DNA of 64,000 nt from Acanthococcus lagerstroemiae (taxonomy: Eukaryota > Arthropoda > Insecta > Hemiptera > Eriococcidae). A program made the position numbers and the translations under genes. Positions 45,225 through 56,405 of the stretch are shown piece after piece. The notes beneath the pieces were generated by a model. It worked only from the letters and a program-made list of their open reading frames with translations. It made no database searches and was not told where the DNA came from. Numbering within the stretch: position 1 is the first letter of the stretch; every line of letters begins with the position of its first letter. The DNA lies in the NCBI GenBank assembly GCA_031841125.1, contig CM063113.1:22775312-22839311 (forward strand). The letters are read 5' to 3'.

Positions 45225-46525
45225 CTTTGCAGCATTTCGTTCGTAATTCCATTCGGTCCTGGGGCTATGTCATTTTTCAGTCTATTTAGTACGTATTTCA
45301 CATCTCTCTCCATTATTTCCGGGATTCCTCCCTCCTTCCACCCTCCACTTTTTACCATTTTTGATAGCTCGTTTCGCTTGCGGTAAAAGTCCTCGTAAAA
45401 ACTTGTTGCTGCCTCCACAATTTCTTCTTGATTTTGAGTCACGTTTCCTGTCTGATCTTTTAGCTCTCCCGCCACCGAGTTCGAGCCTAACTTTTTTAGT
45501 GGACCAATTTTCTTCCAAAATATCTTGAATTTTTTCCTAATCATATTTTTTAATATCTTCTCTAACATTTTTCTTCACCAATTTTTGTATTTCAGTTAGT
45601 TCGGTTTTGATCAATGGCGTTTTATTTCTATTTTTCCAAAGGTTATTCTTCCTGACTTGAGAGTCTGTTTTGAAAGCTTATCCCTGGTTTTCTCTTTAGC
45701 CCTCGTCACTCCAAACTCTTCAACCGTGTTTTTTATAACTTGGACCATACTGTCGTAGAAATTTTCCTCGACTTTCATTTCCTCTAGCACTGATTTTAGT
45801 TTCTGGCATGCATCCTCTTTCTTTCTGACTGGGATGATTCGCCTTTCTCTCCCTTTACCCTTCCTGTGATTCTTACACTGGACTCTCTGCGGGATGCTCA
45901 ATTTACAGCGTGATATGCGGTAGTTTGATGAGAAGACAAATTTTGACAGTGTTGTTACATCTCTAACTACTGACAGGTCATTTATTAGTAAGTGGGCAGT
46001 CTCATTTTTAGTTTTCCCGCCTGGTGATATCCATGTCCATTTCCTTTTGACTTTTTTCTTCTTGTAAAAAGTGTTTACTGTACATAAGTTAAATTTTTGG
46101 GCAATTTCTACTAATCTTTCCCCCGTATCGTTTCTCTCCCCCACACCAAATGGGACGCAGTGTTTTGAATTAGCCTCACCTCCTTCTTTTGCGTTGAAGT
46201 CTCCCATTATTACCTGATAGTATTCCTTCTCGTTTTGAATTGTTGCCTCTAGCTCGTCATAAAATTTAGCTGCTTCTGCCTTCTTTGCTCCGTCTATAGG
46301 TGCATACACTTGCAAGATTAGCATTTCTGTCTTTTCATCTATTTTCAGTTTTAGTAGGCTAATTCTTTCAGATATTATTTTAATTTCCACAACATTATTT
46401 TTGATATTTTTAATAATATAAAAACCCATCCCCTGTAACCTGTTGTGGAACCAGAGTAGTATAGATAGCTGCCTCTCCTCCTTTCTGCCAGTCTTTCCCC
46501 GTATTTTCTAACTTCCGACACGTTT
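45225..46525 (-). pseudogene. LINE relic: endonuclease and linker, 5' part of RT
   Basis: Minus-strand non-LTR retrotransposon fragment. 46,429-45,611 encodes the second half of the endonuclease (LILQVYAPIDG, VIMGDFNAK, WTWISPGGKTKNE, then a degraded end where SDH-type residues read SNYRISRCKL), then a Lys-rich linker. 45,568-45,221 encodes the segment before the RT fingers (EIMERDVKYVLNRLKND, then APGPNGITNEML). Frameshifts separate the pieces, and the sequence stops just inside the RT. A near-identical middle portion occurs on the plus strand at 58,745-59,340, so both derive from one family. Confidence 0.8.
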
Positions 46526-47965
46526 TTTAAATAATTTTCATTATTACTTATCATTTTTTAAACATTTTTCTTAGTGTTCTTAGTTAGTTATAAATACACT
46601 TCATTAAAAAAGTCAATTTAATTTAGATGTGTGTATTGGGGGAGGGGGGAGACAAAACTCTTACGGCGCCCCACCACTCCAAATGTCCGGTAATAATTTT
46701 AGCGCCCATCCGCCCCCGGGCGTATTCCAGTAAAAAATACTCGAAGGTGCCATTTCCCAGTTAGATGAATAAATTTAAGGGTTTTCTTTGGTACTTGGTC
46801 GAATGTTATCAACATGAGAGCATGTCTGAATTCAGATTCCGCTCCTAGACAGACGCAGGCAATGGGGGTCAGTGAATAAATGAATACGCACATCCAACCA
46901 AGATCGTAATTCGAGTAAATCACCTTTTTTTTCGTTATTTTCCAGCAACCTTGCCACGACAATTAATTATTACTTAGCGTTCGGTGCCAAAGTATGCCAG
47001 TGTCCAAAGGTTAAAGTCCAAACGTGCGCGAAAATACGATTGTACAATTAGATTATTAGGCCGATGCTACTCCACATAAACGCGAAATGACAAGGGCAGT
47101 GTTAAAGTTTATCATTTTCAGTTTTGTTTCTTTTTACTCGCGGATATAGTCCGTGCTTACAAACAATTTAAAAGCGAAGACGTCGTAAACGATGCTGTCC
47201 GAGTAATTTATTTGACGTTCTAGGCTGACAGTCGCCTCGACTGTGTTCTATGTTCTGTCGACGACGGTGCGCTGCCTTGGAGAGGCTTCCAATTCGAATA
47301 CATGAACTTGGAATGGTTGGAGCGACGCCGAAAAAGACAGAACGGTTTTGAGGATGTGTTAACTTAGTCGGAATCAGAGCGTATCCGCTTAAATTTCAAA
47401 GGAAGATGACGAGGGTACGAAATTCAGGATTATTGTACAGGGTGCAGACTTCACAACATCTGAAAATCTCAGGAAACGTTGGACAATTTGGACAGGGTAG
47501 AGACACTCGTCCCGACTATTTTCTTCACCAAAATTTAGGAATAAACGTTTCATACCACCACTGGTGACTACCTGTATTGAAAATTACCCGGCGAATATCC
47601 TCCGGAGAGATCCACCCACCTTATTTTCATTCTCTCTTCCTTCCCTCCCACAAATATTTACGCTTCCATAAAAAATTTTCTGGACATGGCAAACAACCCA
47701 CTCACTCGACCATCGATTCACATCAAAAATTTTCAGTATCTGCCGGCTTTATCTCAGGGTGAGTGACACTGCTAACCACTCACGACACTGATAAGTCATC
47801 AGACGGGGGAAAATGCTGTAGTATCTCAAATACGTAATTTTTGAAGGCGAATCAATGGGGAGGATGGAAGGAACAAGCGGGCGTTCAATTTTTTGTTACT
47901 AGTTTTGCATACGCCAATGAATCGTTGTCTTAATGATTAAGAAACACCGAATTCACATCAAAGTA
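46526..47965. other. No gene seen
   Basis: The first part has C- and G-rich transposon-end-like words (46,640-46,730). Bases 47,000-47,560 look single-copy with many CpG. Bases 47,580-47,760 resemble 37,050-37,250 (CACCCACC, CCCACAAAT, AAATTTTCAGTAT) and are a dispersed repeat. No coding region could be supported. Confidence 0.4.
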
Positions 47966-49067
47966 GGGTAAATCGTCCACTTTTGGCCAGGGTACCATCT
48001 TTGGCCAGGTCTCTCATAAATTTGCTAGCAAATAAGGACTGGGTAACACTGGGAATGTGATTTTTGCACTATGAAATCAGTGAACACTGTCGTGTATATG
48101 GTTTGTTGTATTTTCAAGTTTACGTCACCCATTCTTTTAAAAAAAATTGATCTGTGGCGGACTTCAAAACTTCATTGATTTCTTATCAAAACTCTTAAGA
48201 ATCCAGAAATTGGAAAGATTGTCATACGAACACTTCTAGGCGGTAATTGCACTAGGCAATGTATTTTTCTACTTATTCGTAGTATTAGTAACGGATTTTG
48301 ATCCAAAAAATTGATTTTACTCTGTTTTTCATTAATTAAGAGGCATGGCCAAGGGAGGATCTTGAATTTAATGATTTCACCATCTTTGGCCAGCAACCTG
48401 TCCAAAGATGGGTACAGTGCTAATCCATTTTTGGCCACCCTTTGTTATGAACGAGTTAGAAAAGCTGAAAATTTCTCATAAAATTCGCAGATTCTTCGTC
48501 ATGTCACCACTAAAGTGTTAAAATAAGAAGAAATATACCAATAATTTTTTAAGCAATTTACGAATAAGAAATGACGCACCAGAAATGTGAGATTTGTTTT
48601 CATGAATAATATGAATATAAAATGCAATTTATTATACTGGAGGAACTATTTTTTCACGAAGAAATACGTCTAATATCTTCTGCTTGCAGTCCTCCACTAC
48701 TTTCCAAGCATATTTCAGTTTAAACGAGTAAAATTTCTGTCCTGCAAATGAAATGTAATCCATGGAGCAAAAAATGGGTATAAAGTGAGCCATAGATGGC
48801 AAAACTGGCCAAAGATGGGTGTTTCAGGGTGGGCCATAGATGGCAAAACTGGCCGAAGATGGGTGTTTTAGGTTACAATTTTTCTATTTTCAGTTACTAG
48901 GCAAGTGAATCATTTATATGCGCAGATGAACAAAGTCTCGCAGTCCTTCAGAACATAAACAATGACGATAAGACAAATTTCATGAAAGAAACCTGATTCT
49001 TGTATTTGTGAATGGCATTCAAAATTGAAGAATCTCCTTAACCTGGCCAAAAGTGGACGATTTACCC
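47966..49067. mobile_element. TA-flanked TIR element (mariner/pogo-like), 1.1 kb
   Basis: The termini are GGGTAAATCGTCCACTTTTG on the left and the reverse complement on the right, extending about 27 bp, with TA immediately outside both (47,964-47,965 and 49,068-49,069). TA duplication is the hallmark of the Tc1/mariner/pogo superfamily. The interior lacks a recognisable transposase. It carries scattered copies of a terminal-like word (GGCCAAAGATGGGTGTTT and inverses) near 47,995, 48,380, 48,435 and in a tandem pair at 48,780-48,870. Confidence 0.8.
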
Positions 49068-49416
49068 TAATCTAGTTTAGATACTAATAATCAGGCTTTA
49101 GTGCTGACATGGCATGCTCATCAAATCTGTTAAGAGTATACACACACACACCTGAATGATCATACCCGTAATCGAACTTCATCCTACTCATACTTTCTTG
49201 ATACTATTCGCCAACTCGGAAAGATAATTGAGACGCTCCTCATTCCTCCTCCTATAGTACATTTTCATTGGTTTTTGCTGAGGAAGACTTCCGAGAATGA
49301 GACTCACTTCGACCATTTCCACCACCCTCTAGAAAGATCTTAGGCCAACGAAAAATTTAGGCTTTCGATTGGGAATTGTCGCTATACGCCTGTTTCAATT
49401 TCTTAAAAATGTGTCC
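49068..49416. other. No gene seen
   Basis: Short CA microsatellite at 49,139-49,152; otherwise unremarkable. Confidence 0.4.
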
Positions 49417-49824
49417 CAGGCCCGTAGCTAGAGGTCTGATTGGCCAAGAGGATAGCGCGCTGGTCTCGGAATCCGGAGGTCCCGGGTTCGAGCCCACGTA
49501 GCCACTCGCTACATTTCGACGTAGGCTGGTTTTTCGGCCAGAAGAGAAGAGGGCTAAGACCGCCCTAACCGGCTCCCCGACGTCTCTGAGGTAATACTCA
49601 AAAGGGCGGATTCCAGGATTCGGGTTGAGAGCAAAAATGAAAAAGAGAGGCCCATAGCTAACGCCAATGGCAAGCGCACCACCCTGGCTAGCACATTCTC
49701 AAAAAAAAAATTATAATAAAAAAATAAGATAATAAATTAATTTTTTGAGTTGTATCCTTATGGTTCATGTCCTGTGTGAATACTAAATATCCGGGCACAC
49801 ACAAGCGGTTAGCTACGGGCCCTG
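49417..49824. mobile_element. hAT-type non-autonomous element hosting a SINE
   Basis: Ends CAGG-CCCGTAGCTA and TAGCTACGGGCCCTG with 8-bp duplications ATGTGTCC / GTGTGTCC (7 of 8) at 49,409-49,416 and 49,825-49,832. Subtracting the SINE leaves about 180 bp. The CCCGTAGCTA end is shared with elements at 56,984 and 62,620. Confidence 0.75.
49431..49647 (+). mobile_element. tRNA-derived SINE with clear TSD
   Basis: Same family as 14,100-14,325. Box A is TGGCCAAGAGG (49,441-49,451) and box B GGTTCGAGCC (49,485-49,494), followed by ACATTTCGACGTAGGCTGG, GAAGAGAAGAGGGCTAAGAC and the ~55-bp tail. It is flanked by AGGCCCGTAGCTA and AGGCCCATAGCTA (13 bp, one mismatch), the target duplication of a LINE-mobilised retroposon. 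Confidence 0.85.
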
Positions 49825-50039
49825 GTGTGTCCGAGGCGATTCCGAATTTGATCGCTTAACATCCTTTGATATTTCGCATTTCCATTTTCGCAAAGTATGC
49901 CCTATACACCTACTTGACAAAAACGTAGGCCTAATAAAATGAGAACGGAATGAGCAAACTGGTCAAAACTTGCACTGCAGATGAGTGTGTCACTGCCGAA
50001 CTAGTGAGGATTAACAAATGTGAAGTGTTGCCGAGTTAT

Positions 50040-51740
50040 GGGACCATTTTCATTTCCTTTTAGACAGACTTCGCAAAACTTTTGTTTCGGAAAGAAAATA
50101 ATTTTTAGGCTCATATAAGGAGGTTTCTAAAGCCATTTTTTGGAGTGTCTCTAGATCCTGGGCAAACAGGGCAACGTCATTCGCAAATCTCAGATTATTT
50201 AGAAATTTCCCATCGATTTTGATTCCGGTTTCTTCCCATCCCACTTCCCGAAAAATTTCTTCTGCTGCACTGTTAAATAAATTTGGGGACAACGGATCTC
50301 CTTACTTCACTCCTTTACTGATTTTAAATTTTGGCCCTGTTTTATCTAATTTGATGTGTGCCGTGGATTCTTCATACAATTCGTTTAGGATCCTGATGAA
50401 TTCTTTGAGGATTCCCTGATGATTTAGTGCCTTCCAGAAATATCTCAAACTGACAGTGTCAAAGACTTTTTCAAAGTCAATAAACAATATATGTGACCTG
50501 GAATCATGAAATGTGCCTCTCGTGTGAATATAGGTTTTCAAGATACACGAGTGTAAAGATGGGATAGTAGTAGTGGTGCGCACAGATATACATCGCGTGT
50601 ACATCTGTGGTGGTGCGTTTCCGCGTTGCTATGACAACCGCGTCTCGTACACTTGTTCTCTGTCATTCCCATATAGGCCCGTTTCACACAATGCTATGTA
50701 AACGGATGTTTTAAGCTTTTCACGTAATTTTTAAAGGCGATTTGTGGAAATACTAATGAAGGTAGGAAGATGGGATATGTTTCATTCGAAAGAGCGTGAT
50801 TTTTTCTATAAGAATTGTCAAGAAATTGAAAAATAATTTTCGACATCAGAGGCACATTTCATGATTCCAGGTCAAACACGCGTGTTTAGGTTGTATTCGC
50901 TAGTTTTTCCAATTAGTTGGTTTATTGTAAATATATGGTCAATTGTAGAATGGTTGGTCCGAAATACCACTTGCTTCGCACTCTGTGTAAGGTTCAGGCT
51001 ATACATATATTCTATTTTTTTAAGGTTCTAGAGAATATTTTGCACATGTTAGAAATTAGACTTATTAGTCTATAGTTATTATATTATAGCGGTCTCCTTT
51101 TTTATATAGTCTATAGTTATTATATTATAGCGGTCTCCTTTTTTATATAGTAGAATTATTTCTGCCTCTCTCCACTGCTTTGGGATTATTTCTTGTTCCA
51201 ATATTTTGTTAAATAGTACATAATGTTAACATAGGTATAGTTTCCTCTGCAAAAGTTTTTAAGCTAAATTTACTTATTTTATCTGGTTCAGCAGCCTTCC
51301 CTTTTTTTCAGTTGTTTTACAATTATGTTGACTTCTCTTCTAAGGATATTGGTTCTGTATGGCTACTGTTTTTCTTAATTTAAGCCTGTTTATCTTCCCT
51401 CCCCCCGAGCGGACCTTTTTTCCGAGTAAAGGCTGCTATAAAGATTCAAAGCTATGTTGACTATCCCCTCTCTGCTATAAATCATATTACCCTTATCGTT
51501 GGCCATTTTTGGAATCAGTCCTCTATGAGGATAAAGTTCTTTTTTGATATTTTTAGTGATCTTGTTTCCCCCTGATTTCAACGATCTTAGCTGTTTTAAG
51601 TTTATATGGATATCTTGTCTGATTTTTGTCTTTATTGTTTTAGAATTTGAGTCAGCTAGTAAAAAAGCTGGCTTAAAAATAAACCACAAAAAACGGTTCT
51701 GTTCTCGAAAAAAGCAGAAAATTCCAATTTCAAATTAAGG
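50040..51740 (-). pseudogene. LINE reverse transcriptase relic
   Basis: Minus-strand RT fragments in order: a Lys-rich lead-in (51,689-51,390), WREAEIILLYKKGDR (about 51,160-51,110), a piece aligning to QAGFRKSFSTVDHI-type sequence (TNHSTIDHIFTINQLI, about 50,960-50,890), then HILFIDFEKVFDTV and GPKFKISKGVK (50,500-50,302), and GDPLSPNLF-like sequence followed by LRFANDVALFA (50,292-50,050). The catalytic FADD box reads FAND, so the polymerase is dead. A 41-bp tandem duplication (51,070-51,150) and a 379-bp insertion (50,495-50,873) further break it. It belongs to the same broad family as the RT at 63.2-64.0 kb. Confidence 0.8.
50495..50873. mobile_element. MITE-like insertion with perfect 26-bp inverted ends
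   Basis: GACCTGGAATCATGAAATGT...(to 50,520) is exactly reverse-complemented at 50,848-50,873. The element splits the LINE RT frame between the STIDHI and FIDFEK motifs. The interior is non-coding with a CpG-containing patch. No target duplication could be defined. Confidence 0.7.
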
Positions 51741-51784
51741 CGGAAAAAAAAATCAAAACAGTGGAGGAAACTACATATTTAGGC

Positions 51785-53202
51785 CAAATCCGACCACCAC
51801 AGTCCTCAGTGTTTGGTCTAAAACTTATTTTCTTGAGTTGAGGTTTGCTTTGTGCTTCTTTTGCTACCCCTCTATCAGCGGTCCTCAATCTTCCACCATG
51901 AACCCCCTTCCATCATTTCTTCATTACGAGCCTCCTCCTCCACCACGACCCCCTCATTCATCACGGTCGCTCTCCGCTTCCACGGTCACACTTCAACAGT
52001 CGCAGCTCTCCTCAGCCACAAACTCCTTCCCCACAACGGCCATAATCTCTTACCAGAGGCTTCAATGCCCACCCCATGGTCTTTTGGAGATGGTTCATGG
52101 TGGAGGGAGCTTCAGAATGGGGAGGAGATCCATGGAAGGCATGCCCTTAGGAGGGGATAAAGGCCCTGGGTGGTGGGGGTAATGGTGAGTAAGAGGTCTT
52201 GGTGGAGGAGGAAGTCCTGGGTGAAAGAGAGTCTGAGAAAGGACAGGAAAGCCGTGGTGCGGGAGGAGCTGCTGGCAGTGGTCTGAAGGGGAAGAGGGGT
52301 CATGGTGGTGGGCGCTCCTGAGTGGAGGACCAGGGGATCTTTGAGGGAGTTGAGACAAGGAGGCCGCAGAGGAGGAGCAGTGGAAGGGGAAGGCTGTAGT
52401 GAGGGATTAAGGCCTTAATTGGGCAGGGCGTAGTTATAGGTGAAAAGGTCTTGGTGGGGATGTGGTACGTGAACAGAAATGAAGGACATAGTGGTCGTGT
52501 GGGGGTGGTCGGGGGACGTAGTCCTAATGGAGGAGGGCACTTGGGGTGGAAGAGGGTGATAGGGGGAGACTAGGTGGAGGACTGGGTGATGATTGGAGAG
52601 ATGAACAGAGGGTGCCATGTGGGGGAGAAGCTTTGGACCGAGAAGGTCATGAAGACAGGGAGAGGGTAATGTGAAGAGATTAAGACCCAGGGGGTGGAGG
52701 TTGGTTGTAGTAGTTAATGATTGTAGAGGTGAGGAGGAAATCCAAGGGACAGGGCCTACCCGGATGTGCAGAAGGAAAAGTTTCGCAGGGGGGGGGGATA
52801 CTGCGAAGGTAAAAGATCATGGAGTGGGCATTGAAGCCTCTGGTAGGAGATTATGGCCGTTGTGGGGGAGGAGTTTGTGGCTGAAGAGGGCTGCAACTGT
52901 TGAAGTGTGACCATGGAGGCGGAGAGCGACCGTGGTGAATGAAGGGATCGTGGTGGAGGAGGAGGCTCGTGATGAAGAAAGGATGGACGGGGTTCATGGT
53001 GGAAGATTGAGGACCGCTGATAGAGGGGGAGCAAGAGAGTGCAAAGCAATAAAAACCTCAATTCAGGAACAAAACTTTTAGACCAAACACTGAAGACTGT
53101 GATAGTCGGACGAGGCGCGAAGCGCCGAGCAAGACCGGCACAACCAAAGCGAGTGACGGCGGGGGTTGTGCCGCGAAGAGGCCAGGGGGCGAAGCCCCCT
53201 AG
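51785..53202 (+). mobile_element. Helitron-like G-rich block with foldback arms (1)
   Basis: Arms of about 285 bp (51,791-52,075 and 52,822-53,108) are inverted copies, sharing CCTCAATCTTCCACCATGAA, CTCTCCGCTTCCA and GGTCTAAAA. The right side continues through three GC-rich hairpins with GAA-containing loops and ends GGGGGC-GAA-GCCCCC immediately followed by CTAG|T (end at 53,202). A 3' hairpin next to CTRR with insertion before T is Helitron-like, although classical Helitrons leave about 10 bases between hairpin and CTRR. No RepHel protein is seen. Open frames here reflect strand-skewed, G-rich composition. Confidence 0.5.
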
Positions 53203-53339
53203 TTATCTCTCTATACATATATTAAAAACCAAAACTCCTCCTCCCCCCTCCTGGAAAAAAACTCCAAGGAGCCTGATATCTAAATCCGGGCCTTTGTCCC
53301 TACCACCTAAGACATAACCGACATAATAAGACATAATAA

Positions 53340-54606
53340 TACGTATAATGACATATGATTGAGGAGGGAATTCCAGAAGGGTGAGGAGGGCCCCTGTGGG
53401 GGCGTGGGTTGGGGACGGAGATGGTGGCCCTTGGTGGGGCGGGGGGTTAAAATGAGTAAGAGGACCTGGTGGAGGAGAAAGTCCTTGGTGAGAGAGGGGA
53501 CCAGGGAGAGAAATGGCCGAGGTGCGGGAGGGGCTGATGGTGGGGTGGGGTCTTGAGGGTTAAGGGCTCTTGGGGGAGGGGTAGTCATGGTTGTGAGAGC
53601 TCCTGAGTGGATGGCCAGCGATCTTCAAGGGGGTATGAGGACCATAGTGAGGACAGGGGCTCTGAAGGGAGATAAAGCCCGGGGTAGTGGTGGGTAAGGG
53701 GTCCTCATGGCGGAGGAAATCCTTGGTAGGAGAGGGTGGTTATTGAGGAAGGAGGAGGTAGTGGTGGGTGAGGGTCCTGGAGGGGCAGTAAAACTTTGGT
53801 AGATAAAGGGCCGGTGGTATTAAGAGATACTCATGGTGGAGGAGGGAGCTTCTGAAGGGCAGGAAACCCACAGTGGCGGCGGGGACTATAGCAGAGATAA
53901 AGGCCCCGAGTGGAGGGGGTAATGGTGAGTAAGAGGTCCTGGTGGAGGAGGAAGTCCTTGGTGAGAGAGGCGGCCGGGAAGGCGAATGAAGGCCATGGTG
54001 CGGAAGGTTCTAGTCCCGGGAGGTGGTCTTGAAGGGAAGGGTTCTCGTGGGGGAGGGGTGGTCATGTTGGTGGAAGCTCCTGGTTGGAGGACCAGGGGAT
54101 CTTCGTGGTGGTTGAGCGAGGAGGCCGTAGGGTGATGGAGCCGCGGAAGGGGAAGGCGGTAGAAAGGGACTAGTGGTGGGTGAAGAGATCTTGGCGGGGG
54201 TGTGGTACGTCAACAGAAATGAAGGCCATAGTGGTGTGAAACCTCTGGTAGGAGGTTATGGCCATTGTGGGGCAAGCGTTTGTGGCTGAGGAGGGCGGCG
54301 GCTGTTGAGGTGTGACTGTGGAGGCGGAGAGCAACCATGGTCAACCAGGGGGTCGTGGTGGAGGAGGAGGCTCGTGATGAAGAAAGGATGGAAGGGGGTT
54401 CATGGTGGAAGATTGAGGACTGCTGATAGAGGGGAAGCAAAAGAAGCACAAAGCGAAGTTCAACTCAGGAACGAAAGTTTCAGACCAAACACTGAGGACT
54501 GTAACGGCTGGACGAGGCGCAAAGCGCCGAGTAAGGCCGGCACGAGCAAAGCGAGTGACGGTGGGGGGATTGGGCCGCGAAGCGGCAAGGGGGCAGAGCC
54601 CCCTAG
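53340..54606 (+). mobile_element. Helitron-like G-rich block (2)
   Basis: It ends with the same module as block 1: GACGAGGCGC-AAAGCGCC, GCCGCGAAGCGGC, then GGGGGC-AGA-GCCCCC followed by CTAG|T (end at 54,606). Bases 54,240-54,500 match the right arm of block 1 in the same orientation. The body (53,345-54,240) consists of diverged GGTGGAGGAGGAAGTCCTTGG-type units (each shown word shorter in any one copy). The left limit is uncertain and no protein is recognisable. Confidence 0.5.
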
Positions 54607-55019
54607 TTATTATTATTATTAGTATTATTATATAAGGAGGCTTCCTGAGCGACCGAAGCTCAAATTCCAAGAATCAATATTAATTCCCATAGGAGAGAGA
54701 AACTTTGTAGAAAATATTTTCTCAACCTATAGAATCAATCTAGGGAGTGGCCCGAGCGAAAACGTGAAATTTCTTTTTACCAAAAGTAAATAAGAACCAT
54801 TCTGATCAATGGCAAGAAAAAGGACTTGTACTCCACCGGAGTAGGAATGGGGGTCGGGGGTTGGGTTCAAACCCTCTTCCAAAGTTGTCACAAAGAGCAT
54901 TTCAGAATGTATTTTAGCACACTAATTACTCCGACCCCAATCCACTACCCCTCTCAGATGGATACCTTCCTACACCAGTGCTTGCACTCAACCCCTGCCT
55001 GAAACAAGGTACTTCAAAC
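54607..55019. other. No gene seen
   Basis: A TTATTATT microsatellite, then sequence resembling 2,840-2,930 (AAGCTCxAATTCCxAxAATC), suggesting another dispersed repeat fragment. Confidence 0.4.
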
Positions 55020-56000
55020 CAACCTCGTGTGCTCTTCCATCTGTTCACAGAATCGAGATATTATCGCTGGAGAAAGCCCATGTGAGACGAGGACGTAGTA
55101 CACCGAAATTGTTATTTAAAATTACGCATTCGGACGCAATTCGAGAGAGTGGAAGATTCTGTAACCTTCTGAAGCGCCGGCTGACGACATTATAATTTAA
55201 GGGTAACTTGCATGGCGTCACGTCTGTTTCTAATTTGTACAGTTCGTACTCTCCGTACCCATTTCGATTTAGATTTCGCTGGATAATGAAATCATAATGA
55301 CGTATCAACCTTCCCAGCGGTGACACTAACACCAAATACAGCGCGCGATCCGCGCTCAGGTGTAATTATCGATTCTCATGATGCGGCGATAGCCACTCGC
55401 GTCCCGGCCAGATGAAGACGAGTTACTGACCTATGTCAGATGTCAGTGTCCATCGATGCCTATAACAGCCTTCGCATAACTACGACAATAATAATAATAA
55501 TCTACGCCTCTCTTACCGTTCTACCTCGTGTAGTAATTTATTTCGCACCACAAAGTCGCACACATTGACAGCGAGAATATAAATACGGCGATTGTGGCTC
55601 CGTGATCTTTGCGCAGCTCGTAGCTCATCACGTGCTGGCTAAATTACTGGGCGCGTAGGGTACAGAAATTTCGTAAAAATTGAAATGACCGCTAATTTGG
55701 GTGCTTACGTTCATGGTCCGCGGCCGCATTATACAGACCTGCTATTGTTGATAATAGCGACCTAATTCGCCGCTAAGTGGCCAACGGCTGCCGGATTTTG
55801 GAAAACGAACGCTTTTTTAAGGCATGAAATGATCGTTTTGGCATTCGTATAAATAGGCTGCACGATCGCTCGGAATGCCGGACCCGCCGAATAGACATTT
55901 ATGGTATTTCGTGGGAATCGATTCTAATTATCTTGTTCGAAGTGCGAAATTAGCAAACATCGACTGCGCCTGTTGACTTGTTTTCGGTTCGCCGGTCTCA
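55020..56000. other. CpG-containing, apparently single-copy block
   Basis: Unlike its neighbours it has balanced composition and frequent CpG, and no match elsewhere in the window. It has two TATA-like words (GAATATAAATACGG near 55,576; CGTATAAATAGGC near 55,846) and CACGTG near 55,629. A 96-codon minus-strand frame (55,335-55,045) is the only open frame of note and has no recognised domain. It could be a host promoter or enhancer region, or an unrecognised exon. Confidence 0.35.
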
Positions 56001-56405
56001 GGGCCAGCGCGCACAATCTAAAAAACGGTCTCTCCCTCTTCCCACTTCCTCCGAGAAAAAGAACTCCAGCTGATAAGACAATGACGTAATCAACTATTAT
56101 GTCTTAGTACCTGGTCAACTAGACAAGTGAAAAAAACTAGCCTAAACTAATGTTTGGTGGAGCGTATGGCGTTGCACGCATGCCAAATTGGCTCCCCAGA
56201 CATCGCATTCCTGGCCCCGGAAACTACCCTTCCGAGTATCGCGTCAGTGACCAGAGGAATAGCCTTAACTAAAAGAAATGCCTGCTGCCAAAAACAAGAA
56301 ATAAAGGGGGAGGACAATCTTTAACAGGGAACACATTGCCAAAATGGAGACGTCATTTTACCGCGGGCTGTATGCTGACACGAGAGGGGGGACGACCATT
56401 CCAAG
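56001..56405. other. No gene seen
   Basis: No bounded element or coding region recognised between the CpG-rich block and the next transposon. Confidence 0.4.

Noticed and set aside
51838..54670. Many long Pro/Ser-rich or Gly/Arg-rich open frames
   Set aside because: Both strands and several frames are open at once because of the G-rich repeats; no domain in any.
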